Positions 28,276 through 35,157 of a stretch of DNA of 35,157 bases are shown here, piece by piece. The notes beneath the pieces were generated by a model. It saw nothing but the letters and a program-made list of their open reading frames with translations, was not told the DNA's origin and ran no database searches. Origin of the DNA: JBBUEO01 sp038056915. Lineage in GTDB: Bacteria > Patescibacteriota > UBA1384 > UBA12157 > JAENIV01. The stretch lies in the NCBI GenBank assembly GCA_038056915.1, contig JBBUEO010000003.1, positions 1-35,157 on the forward strand, written 5' to 3'. A program made the position numbers and the translations under genes. Numbering within the stretch: position 1 is the stretch's first letter; each line of letters begins with the position of its first letter.

Positions 28276-29394
28276 TCATCTTAATAGTTTTTGGTAAAAA
28301 CTGACAAGGGTTTGGCATTGGATTTGCCAGTTGTATTTTTTGGCTGCTAAACCTTGAAGATTACCACGATATTTTTGACGATTCTGTTCTTTGGTCATTC
28401 TAATGATTTTTTGGGCAATTACTTGCGGTTTGGAAGGATCGACCGTCTCGCCAACTTTATCTTTGATAATGATTTTTTTAAATTCAGGAAAATTGCTACC
28501 CAAAACCGGCATTTCGGCGGCAATATAGTAAAAAATTTTATTAGGCAAAGATAAATAGTAGCTTAATGATTTTTTCTCGGTCAAAGCCAGCCCTAAATCA
28601 GCTCCATGAATTGTCGGAACAATTTTTTCCGGCTGGACCGGCGGCAAAAAGACGGTTTTTTCTCCCAGTTTTAATTTAGTCGCCAGCTTTTTTATTTGTT
28701 TTTCAGTTTTGCCGCCGCCCAAAAAAACAATTTTATATCTTGATGATAAATATTTTGCCGCTTTTAAAATTTGCTCCAAACCCCGACCCTCGTCAGCCGC
28801 CCCCAAATGCAAAATAATAATTTCCCCAGGAAATCGTTTTTTTAAAACAAAATCTGCCGGCTTATTGAGAAAATGCGGAAAATTGTATAAAACGATAAAT
28901 TGCTTATGATATTTTTTTTCTAAATAATCGGCAATTGACTGATTAACGGTAATTCCGGCTTTGACTTTCCAAATTAAAATTCTCTCTAAAATCGGCAGCA
29001 GCCACTTAATCCCGCGAAGATTTTCAAAAGGATAAGATTCTGACCAAAGCTCGTGGGAATCGTAAACTAAAATTTTCCTCTTAATTAAAGCGGCGGGAAA
29101 AGCGCAAAGGAGTCCGTCAAGATCGTGAGCATGAAAAACATCGGGATTTTCTCGAAAAGCGGCTTTTGCCAATGACATTAGCGATGAAAAAATATTAAGC
29201 TTAAACGATTTAAAATTCGCAAAACCAATTATCTTAATCTCAAAAGGAAATTTTGGGGCCGGTTTTTGCTCCGGATATTTGCGGGCAAGGATTGTTATTT
29301 GATATTTAGAAGTCAATGTCTCCGCCTCATTTAAAATACGGCTGTCGTGATAAATTTCACTTGTTGTCAGCATACATATTTTTTTCATCTGCAT
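28276..29394 (-). CDS. GT4-family glycosyltransferase
   Basis: This 372-aa GT-B enzyme has the N-terminal motif MLTTSEIYHDSRILNEAETL, then VFHAHDLDGLL and YDSHELWSES, and a donor half with LHLGAADEGRGLEQIL and YYLSLPNKIFYYIAAEMPVL. The last segment replaces the usual E-x7-E loop with a motif seen in the YDSHELW subgroup. The start may be M1 or M3; both overlap the end of the fused GT gene (29385-29394). It is coupled to its neighbours and should add one sugar to the same glycan. Confidence 0.88.
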   Translation of the reverse strand: MQMKKICMLTTSEIYHDSRILNEAETLTSKYQITILARKYPEQKPAPKFPFEIKIIGFANFKSFKLNIFSSLMSLAKAAFRENPDVFHAHDLDGLLCAFPAALIKRKILVYDSHELWSESYPFENLRGIKWLLPILERILIWKVKAGITVNQSIADYLEKKYHKQFIVLYNFPHFLNKPADFVLKKRFPGEIIILHLGAADEGRGLEQILKAAKYLSSRYKIVFLGGGKTEKQIKKLATKLKLGEKTVFLPPVQPEKIVPTIHGADLGLALTEKKSLSYYLSLPNKIFYYIAAEMPVLGSNFPEFKKIIIKDKVGETVDPSKPQVIAQKIIRMTKEQNRQKYRGNLQGLAAKKYNWQIQCQTLVSFYQKLLR

Positions 29395-31640
29395 AAATCC
29401 TGATATAATTTTGCCATTTTTTCAAAATTGGATTTTTTTTCAGCTTTTTGGGCGACTAACTGGCGATTAAAACTGCCAATTGATTGCCATTTTTCTTCTG
29501 GAAAATTTAAAGCCGCCTTTAAGGCTTGATAAGTAGCCTCTACATTTCTGACCGGTACTTGCCAGAAATTGTGAGTTTTCTGCCCACTTGGCCCGGCGAG
29601 CCATTCCTTGGTATAGGGCAAATCTGTAATGATTATTTTTCTCTCGCAAGCCATGGCCTCTAAAAATGAAACGCTGCTGCTGTCTGAACTGGGAAGAGAA
29701 ATTACCACTTCGGCGGCATTATAAAATGCTGCCATTTGGGGATTTTTAACTTTTGGGAGAATAGCAATTTCCTCATTTAATTTTAAGTCATGTATTTTTT
29801 GGGTGATTTTTCGAAAATATTTGATATCGGCGTTTTGATCAAGCAGGACTAATTTTACCGGCAGCACTTTGGTAATTTTATAAAAAGCTTCAATCAAAAT
29901 ATCAATATTATAAATCGGGGCGATTGAACGGGGACAAAATATTATTTTTTTCTTCGGATGACTTTTTAGAAAATGTGATAGATAATAAGACTTTTTTCGC
30001 CTAAATATTGATAAATCGACCCCAAAATGAACAAGCTGAAACTTTTCTCTTGCCAGGCCAATTTTAACTGCCTGGTCACCAATTGACTCTGATGTCCCAG
30101 TAACAATCTCGGCATAATTGAGGGCAAAGCGAATTAATTTTTTTTCCGGCCAGATAAATTCGCCAAAGCGGAAAACATCCGAACCCCAGCAAGTCAAAAT
30201 CAATGGCTGAAAACCAGAAAGCGCCGCCCAGATACCGGCAAACACAAGATCTTGACCGTGCAAAATATCAGGGCTGATTTGGCGAATAATCTTTCTGATT
30301 TTGATTTGAGTTTTCCCAAAATACCAAATAGGCAGTTTTTCCAAAAAGGTTTCCCGACCAATGAAAATCGTTCTTATTCCGGGAATCTTTGCCCGATGGG
30401 TAGTTAAAAAGTAGATCTCAAATGGCCGGCGTCTTAAAAAATTTACCAGGCTTTGATTTTGGGGAGCTTGAAGATTGCCGATAAAACAAAGCTTGATTTT
30501 GTGATTTTTTTGAAGAATTTTTTGAAAATTTTCCGCTAATTTTTGGGTTAAATTTTGACGGGTATACGGCTCTAAATTTACTCTTGGAATTGAATATCCG
30601 CTTTTTCGCGATTTTTGATAAATTTTTTTAAGTTTTTGTTTTATTTTTTCGACATCGTCTGGCGGGGCGACTTCGCCAACTTTAAGCTTGGAAAGTAGTC
30701 TTGCCGCTCCGGAATTCTTGGGAGCTAAAGCTAAAATCGGCTTGCGAGCGGCTAAATATTCAAATATTTTGCCGGTCATCACTTCCGGACCATCTTTGGG
30801 ACTTAAGATCAATAGCAATACATCGGCCCGCATCATCTCTCTTATAGCTTGGTGATGAGAGACTCTTTTTTTACCGCCAATAAAATCAAACTCAATATCT
30901 TTCAAATTTAATTCTTGGAAGGCTTGTAGAAAAGCCTTGGGCTGTCTTAAACCGTAAAATGAACCAATGTGGACTATTTTTAATTTTAAGTTGAATTTAT
31001 TAGTTTTGACTTTTATGTTTTCAGCTTTAATAAAATCATCCTCATCAAATCCATTAGTCAAAGTCACAAATTTCTCTTGATTTTGTTTTGCGCTTTTTTT
31101 AAGCTTCTCTGTTAAGCCCTCCGAAACCGCGGTGACGAGATCAGCACTGGCTAAAATTTGCCGTTTTAAAAAACCACCCGAGGTCCATAAATCCCGAAAA
31201 TCAGCCGCCCATTTTACCCCGGTAAGTTTTTTCAAAATCAGAGCTGCCACATGATCGCTGTAAGACCTGGAAGAAGTGAAAATAAGTTTAATTTTATGAG
31301 TTTTTATTAGCCGCCTACCAATGATCACTGCCGGAATAATCCAGAGGGCTTGAGCGTCGGGAATTAAGAGACGGGAGATTAAATTTGCCCAAAAACTCTG
31401 CCACCACCGCCACTTCAGCCAAAGACCAGGTTCAGGATATTTTATTCTAAAAATTTTTACGACATTAGGAATATCATTAAGCAGGGTGGGGTCTTTGACC
31501 GAATAAAAACCTTTTTGGGGAGAAATCACTACTGGTTCAAAACCGAATTTGGGCATGTATTTAACAAATTTTGTCATTCTGATCACCCCGCCGCCGCCCA
31601 AGGGGGGGAAGAAATAGGAAATTATTAAAACTTTTTTCAT
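29385..31640 (-). CDS. Fused double GT4 glycosyltransferase
   Basis: From ATG 31640, which overlaps the upstream stop by ATGA, the protein is 751 aa and holds two complete GT-B units. The first (about 1-378) starts KVLIISYFFPPLGGGG and carries ADFRDLW (146-152), HIGSFYGLRQ and GKIFEYLAARKP (290-300). The second (about 380-751) begins KIKLCFIGNL and has WGSDVFRFGE (485-494), FCPRSIAPIYN and SSSVSFLEAMACE. Separate enzymes would be about 370 aa each, so this is a genuine fusion and may make two consecutive linkages. An ATG 17 codons upstream is less likely because it lies inside the preceding gene. Confidence 0.87.
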   Translation of the reverse strand: MKKVLIISYFFPPLGGGGVIRMTKFVKYMPKFGFEPVVISPQKGFYSVKDPTLLNDIPNVVKIFRIKYPEPGLWLKWRWWQSFWANLISRLLIPDAQALWIIPAVIIGRRLIKTHKIKLIFTSSRSYSDHVAALILKKLTGVKWAADFRDLWTSGGFLKRQILASADLVTAVSEGLTEKLKKSAKQNQEKFVTLTNGFDEDDFIKAENIKVKTNKFNLKLKIVHIGSFYGLRQPKAFLQAFQELNLKDIEFDFIGGKKRVSHHQAIREMMRADVLLLILSPKDGPEVMTGKIFEYLAARKPILALAPKNSGAARLLSKLKVGEVAPPDDVEKIKQKLKKIYQKSRKSGYSIPRVNLEPYTRQNLTQKLAENFQKILQKNHKIKLCFIGNLQAPQNQSLVNFLRRRPFEIYFLTTHRAKIPGIRTIFIGRETFLEKLPIWYFGKTQIKIRKIIRQISPDILHGQDLVFAGIWAALSGFQPLILTCWGSDVFRFGEFIWPEKKLIRFALNYAEIVTGTSESIGDQAVKIGLAREKFQLVHFGVDLSIFRRKKSYYLSHFLKSHPKKKIIFCPRSIAPIYNIDILIEAFYKITKVLPVKLVLLDQNADIKYFRKITQKIHDLKLNEEIAILPKVKNPQMAAFYNAAEVVISLPSSDSSSVSFLEAMACERKIIITDLPYTKEWLAGPSGQKTHNFWQVPVRNVEATYQALKAALNFPEEKWQSIGSFNRQLVAQKAEKKSNFEKMAKLYQDLCR

Positions 31641-32677
31641 TTTAAAACCTGAAGATATATTTGCTGATATTGATCGGCAATTTTTTGGCAATGGTGAAAT
31701 TTTTTAACAAATTTATATCCCTCTGCCCCTTTGAGACGACAAATTTCGGGATGATTAAGATAAAACTCGAGGTCGCTCTCTAGCTGCCAAATATTTGTAT
31801 TAATTATCGGCAATTTATCGGCATAAGAAATATAAGGAAGATAATTAGGATTAATAAAGACCAGGACTGGTTTTTCTAAAGCCATAGCCTCAACCGCCAC
31901 CCCCCCATACCAGCCGACTAGCAGCTGATCAATAACAATATCGGACTTGGCTAAAAGTTGCTGCAGTTGCTGATAGTTGAGCCCTGAAATAATTTGAAAT
32001 TTTATTTTAGGATATTGTCGGGCCAGTTTTTGAAAAACTCGAGAGACAATTTCTGTTCCTTTAGCCGCCGGATTGCTGGGAGCATGAATTACTAATTTAA
32101 TATTGTTTGGCTGATGGTTTTGAGGTTTAATTTTAGGGATATTTCGAGCGTAAGGAATAATCGCATCGAATGAATTGACATAAGGCACTAAAAAAGGACC
32201 AGTAAGAATAACTTTATCGGCGAAAAAAACAAAGATTTTCATTCGAAGCCGGCGTTTTAAATTTCGCCAAAAGCCAAATCGCTCCTCAAAACTGGCAGGA
32301 AGTTTAATAGGTATATTAAAACCTGTGCGGATATCGGCCCCGCGAAAAGTGCAAATAATTTTTTTGCCCCAAAGTTTTAAAATAAATAGATTTAAAGGGT
32401 AAAAAAAGAATACTTCGGCATAATTTAAGTGCCAGATATCATAAGATGGCAGCAACCGAAAAAAATAAACCAAACGCTCTAAAAAATTTCTAAATTTTCC
32501 GGGAGAAAATTTAAGGAGAAAATCCACCGGCATATTAAAGCGAATTTTCCCAATTCCGTAAAAATCAATTTGGTATCTTCTATTTTTTAAGACGCGGGTA
32601 AACTCATAGATACCAACCGCGCCAGCGCTGTTGAAGCCGATAAATATTTTTTTATCTTTTAAAGGATCTGGGCTCAT
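31637..32677 (-). CDS. GT4-like glycosyltransferase (divergent)
   Basis: This 346-aa GT-B type protein has IWHLNYAEVFFF and CTFRGADIR in the first domain and VIHAPSNPAAKGTEIV, DIVIDQLLVGWYGGVAVEAMALEKPVLVF in the second. The GWYGGVAVEAMA loop corresponds to the E-x7-E donor loop but lacks the first Glu. The gene overlaps the epimerase gene by 26 bp and the double GT4 gene by 4 bp, so it is firmly in the operon. Substrate unknown. Confidence 0.82.
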   Translation of the reverse strand: MSPDPLKDKKIFIGFNSAGAVGIYEFTRVLKNRRYQIDFYGIGKIRFNMPVDFLLKFSPGKFRNFLERLVYFFRLLPSYDIWHLNYAEVFFFYPLNLFILKLWGKKIICTFRGADIRTGFNIPIKLPASFEERFGFWRNLKRRLRMKIFVFFADKVILTGPFLVPYVNSFDAIIPYARNIPKIKPQNHQPNNIKLVIHAPSNPAAKGTEIVSRVFQKLARQYPKIKFQIISGLNYQQLQQLLAKSDIVIDQLLVGWYGGVAVEAMALEKPVLVFINPNYLPYISYADKLPIINTNIWQLESDLEFYLNHPEICRLKGAEGYKFVKKFHHCQKIADQYQQIYLQVLK

Positions 32678-33650
32678 AGTTGAGGTTTTCCTTCATCGAG
32701 TCAATTGTCATTTGAATACCCAAAGTATAATCTCTTTCAAAATCCATCCCCAGGGAGCGGATTTTTCGGATGTCAATATCAAAAACCTTGATGTCGCCAA
32801 TTTGCCAGTCTTTATATATCGGTTTGATTTTTGTACCAAATGCCCTAATTATTTCCCGGACAAGCTCGTTTATGGTGACTTTAATCCCTGAAGCACAATT
32901 GTAAATTTGACCTTTAGCTTCCGGCTTGATCGCGGTCAATAAATTCGCTCGGACGACATCATTAACATAGGTAAAAGACCGCTGTTGTCGGCCAGTGCCA
33001 AAAATAACCGGCCTTTGGCCTTGTTGAAGTTTTTTAATGAAGATTGCCACCACCCCGCCAAATTCACCTGATTCCTGACGAGGACCGTAAACATGAAAAT
33101 AGCGCAGAATTGTTGTATTTATCCCATAAATTTGGTGAAAAATTTGAACATATTTTTCGCCGGCGAGTTTAGAAACGCCGTAGAAAGAAACCGGATTAGT
33201 AGGATGATTTTCGTTTTGAGGAAATATTTTCCCTTCACCGTAGACTGAACCAGTGGAAGCATGAACAAATTTTTTAATCTTAAATTTTGCCGCCAGTTCT
33301 AAAAGATTGAAAGTGCCGCTACCGTTGACCGCCAAATCCCGGCGAGGGTCTTTAAGACAAATACTTTTTTTAGAAGCGGCGTTATGAAAAATTATATCAA
33401 CTCCCCGGAAAAAACGAGGTAACCTCCCCAAATCAGTGATATCGACTTTAACTTCGATAAAATTAGGATATTTTTTTAAATGTTTAAGGTTAGCCTTTTT
33501 GCCGGCAGAATAGTCATCAAGGGAAATCACTGGAAAACCGCGAACCGCCAACTCTTGGCAAATATGTGATCCAATAAAGCCAGCCCCGCCAGTCACCAAT
33601 GCCCGGCGGTATTTTTTTTTAAACTTTAAATAGATTTTATCAATGGTCAT
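32652..33650 (-). CDS. NAD-dependent sugar epimerase/dehydratase (extended SDR)
   Basis: This 332-aa protein has the NAD-binding GGAGFIG (21-27), an acidic residue at the end of the second strand (LDDYS), HNAASKKS, the catalytic S132/S135 region (HASTGSVYG) and Y157-x3-K161 (FYGVSK). It resembles UDP-glucose 4-epimerase-like enzymes; a UDP-GlcNAc 4-epimerase or dehydratase is also possible. It makes a nucleotide sugar for the operon's glycosyltransferases. A short basic extension (DKIYLKFKKKYRR) precedes the fold. It starts 1 bp after the flippase stop. Confidence 0.9.
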   Translation of the reverse strand: MTIDKIYLKFKKKYRRALVTGGAGFIGSHICQELAVRGFPVISLDDYSAGKKANLKHLKKYPNFIEVKVDITDLGRLPRFFRGVDIIFHNAASKKSICLKDPRRDLAVNGSGTFNLLELAAKFKIKKFVHASTGSVYGEGKIFPQNENHPTNPVSFYGVSKLAGEKYVQIFHQIYGINTTILRYFHVYGPRQESGEFGGVVAIFIKKLQQGQRPVIFGTGRQQRSFTYVNDVVRANLLTAIKPEAKGQIYNCASGIKVTINELVREIIRAFGTKIKPIYKDWQIGDIKVFDIDIRKIRSLGMDFERDYTLGIQMTIDSMKENLNYEPRSFKR

Positions 33651-33651
33651 T

Positions 33652-35127
33652 TTAAGATTTTTTACTTTTGAATCTTAAGACGGTCATCTTAAGATATGAT
33701 AGCTCATTTTTCTCAATAATACCTAAAAAATAAAGCAAAACCAAAAACAATAAAAACTCGCCTATTTTTAAACTTAAATTTCCCCAAAAATCAAACTGCC
33801 AAGAAAAAGGCAAAAGCAAAATCAGGCTTACGGCTAATAATACCAGTTTAAAAATTTTTTGCCAAGCAATTTTTAGATAGATGAACCTTTGGCTTTGAAA
33901 AAAATAGACGATGGTTAAGAACAAATAGGAAAAAGCCGTCGCAAAACCGGCTCCGACCATGCCATATCGAGGGATTAAGAAAAAATTTAATATGATATTT
34001 AAACCGGCAGCCAATCCTGAAAATAAGGCGAAGTATTTCGTTTTTCTCGAAATCGAAATCCCCATCGCCGTCACCTGAAGACTGGCGGAAAAAACCATTG
34101 CCAGGGCCAAGGGACCAATAACGCGCGCCGCCGGGTAAAATTTTTCCGTGGTAAAAATGCGCAATATTTCTTCCCCAAAAAGAGTTAACCCAACCGCTAA
34201 GACGAAGAAAAAAATCAAATAATAGGTAAAGGTGCGCGGGACAAATTCGTGAAAAATTTTCTTGCTTTGAAAATAGATTTTTAAAATAAAGGGCGACCAG
34301 GCTTGGCCAATGGCGACGGAGAAAAAAAGTATTAAACTGGCGATATTGATACCGATTGAGTAAAGGCCTAATTCTGTCAAATCCCGGTAGTGGTTAAGAA
34401 AAAATCGATCGGAAAGATCAAAAACAAAAAAGGCCACTGAAGCGGGGACAATCATCGAACCATAAACAATCATTTCCTTAAGCCGGCGCCAAGATAAAGT
34501 TAGGGATAAATTGTTCCTTATCAAAGAGATCGCCAAAATTAAACTTGCGCCTGCGCCTAACAAGCCCCCCAGAAAATAACCGGTCAAGGAGAGGCGAAAA
34601 TAAGCAACAAAAAGAATCATCAAACCCACGGTCAAAATAGCCTGCAGACCGGCAATCAGAGCAAAGGTCTTAGCCCGAAATTCCAAACGAAAAACCGCCT
34701 TGCAAAGATTAATAAGCAAAGTCAAAAAAGCCGTCCAAAAAGCAATGATCAAAAGAACATTATAAGATGAATTATGAAAAACAAGGAAGGAAATTTTTCC
34801 GGCCAAAACTTGCCCCAACCCGACTAAAATAATACCCCAAACTAAGAGAAACCAAAAACCAGAAGAAATAATAATCTTTCTTTCCTTTTTATACTCATAA
34901 AAACTCACGGGAATTGCCGAATCCATCCCAAAAATTAAAAGTAAACTCAAAAAGGAAATGATTGAGGCGATCAAACTGATAATGCCATATTCGGCTGGGA
35001 CAAAAATCCGGGTAAAAATCGGGGCAGTGATGAGGGCCAACACTTTCAACAAAGCATTGCCCAAACCATAAATGAGGCTGTCCTTACCCAGTCCCACAAA
35101 ATATTTTTCTAAAGAAATTTTTGCCAT
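33652..35127 (-). CDS. Wzx-type flippase (polysaccharide biosynthesis protein)
   Basis: This 491-aa protein is hydrophobic throughout, with about 14 membrane helices. The start ISLEKYFVGLGKDSLIYGLGNALLKV and the motif RIFVPAEYGIISL are typical for the MOP-type O-antigen and teichuronic-acid exporters. It translocates the lipid-linked oligosaccharide built by the operon. It is the first gene of the 35127-27186 operon. TAATAT lies 8 nt before the ATG, so a leaderless mRNA is possible, but only 30 bp upstream are available. Confidence 0.9.
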   Translation of the reverse strand: MAKISLEKYFVGLGKDSLIYGLGNALLKVLALITAPIFTRIFVPAEYGIISLIASIISFLSLLLIFGMDSAIPVSFYEYKKERKIIISSGFWFLLVWGIILVGLGQVLAGKISFLVFHNSSYNVLLIIAFWTAFLTLLINLCKAVFRLEFRAKTFALIAGLQAILTVGLMILFVAYFRLSLTGYFLGGLLGAGASLILAISLIRNNLSLTLSWRRLKEMIVYGSMIVPASVAFFVFDLSDRFFLNHYRDLTELGLYSIGINIASLILFFSVAIGQAWSPFILKIYFQSKKIFHEFVPRTFTYYLIFFFVLAVGLTLFGEEILRIFTTEKFYPAARVIGPLALAMVFSASLQVTAMGISISRKTKYFALFSGLAAGLNIILNFFLIPRYGMVGAGFATAFSYLFLTIVYFFQSQRFIYLKIAWQKIFKLVLLAVSLILLLPFSWQFDFWGNLSLKIGEFLLFLVLLYFLGIIEKNELSYLKMTVLRFKSKKS

Positions 35128-35157
35128 TACAACACATATTAAAAAGATTTATCTCTT

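Overview
The window looks like a metagenome-assembled scaffold from a small-genome bacterium, most likely of the Candidate Phyla Radiation (Patescibacteria). This is an inference. AT-rich genes are tightly packed, often with overlapping or leaderless starts. Glycosyltransferases and polytopic membrane proteins dominate, TrmB-type regulators and an HEPN/MNT pair occur, TGA is read as stop, and no ribosomal or other phylogenetic marker is present. There are four N gaps. Two of them are flanked by identical 55-bp ends, so they are scaffolding artefacts that split a single gene.

Layout. (1) 1-2750: a minus-strand set (TrmB-type regulator, a protein with a possible PD-(D/E)XK core, a 64-aa HxxxCxxC zinc protein) divergent from a small double zinc-ribbon gene. 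(2) 2921-8184: three GT4 glycosyltransferases and a Wzx-type flippase, all minus strand. (3) 8300-10750: a gap hiding a small gene, tRNA-Arg(GCG) with a duplicated 5' fragment, a membrane-anchored transglutaminase-like protein, and a divergent methyltransferase. (4) 10716-17020: an accessory stretch with a polysaccharide-deacetylase-like gene, a GC-rich structured region of about 640 nt that I interpret as a non-coding RNA, two identical 84-bp repeats, several small GC-rich genes, a NUDIX hydrolase, a MazG-like pyrophosphohydrolase, an ORF6N protein, tRNA-Ser(GCT), and a tRNA-Ser(TGA) lying inside another, broken tRNA-Ser gene. (5) 17118-24880: a GT2 enzyme, a DUF2304 protein, a GT4 enzyme, two paralogous GT-C-like membrane proteins and a frameshifted TrmB-type regulator. 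(6) 24960-26180: a plus-strand unit with a structured leader, a 118-aa unknown protein, a 273-nt strongly folded spacer and a free-standing RNA polymerase alpha-CTD-like protein. (7) 26204-27137: a HepT/MntA toxin-antitoxin pair and a 48-aa protein. (8) 27186-35127: a six-gene surface-polysaccharide operon (flippase, NAD-dependent epimerase, GT4, fused double GT4, GT4, WecB).

The core theme is synthesis, membrane transfer and export of a surface glycan. Against this AT-rich background sits a recurring cassette type: a short, GC-rich gene or RNA with a near-consensus TTGACA-16/17-TATAAT promoter in most cases, often a structured leader, a strong Shine-Dalgarno and a GC-hairpin terminator. Two of these cassettes face TrmB-type regulators and share promoter and leader sequence, which suggests an ancestral duplicated module. 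The strongest unexplained signals are the candidate large RNA at 11820-12460, the tRNA-inside-tRNA arrangement at 16846-17018, and the alpha-CTD unit with its folded spacer at 25504-26178.
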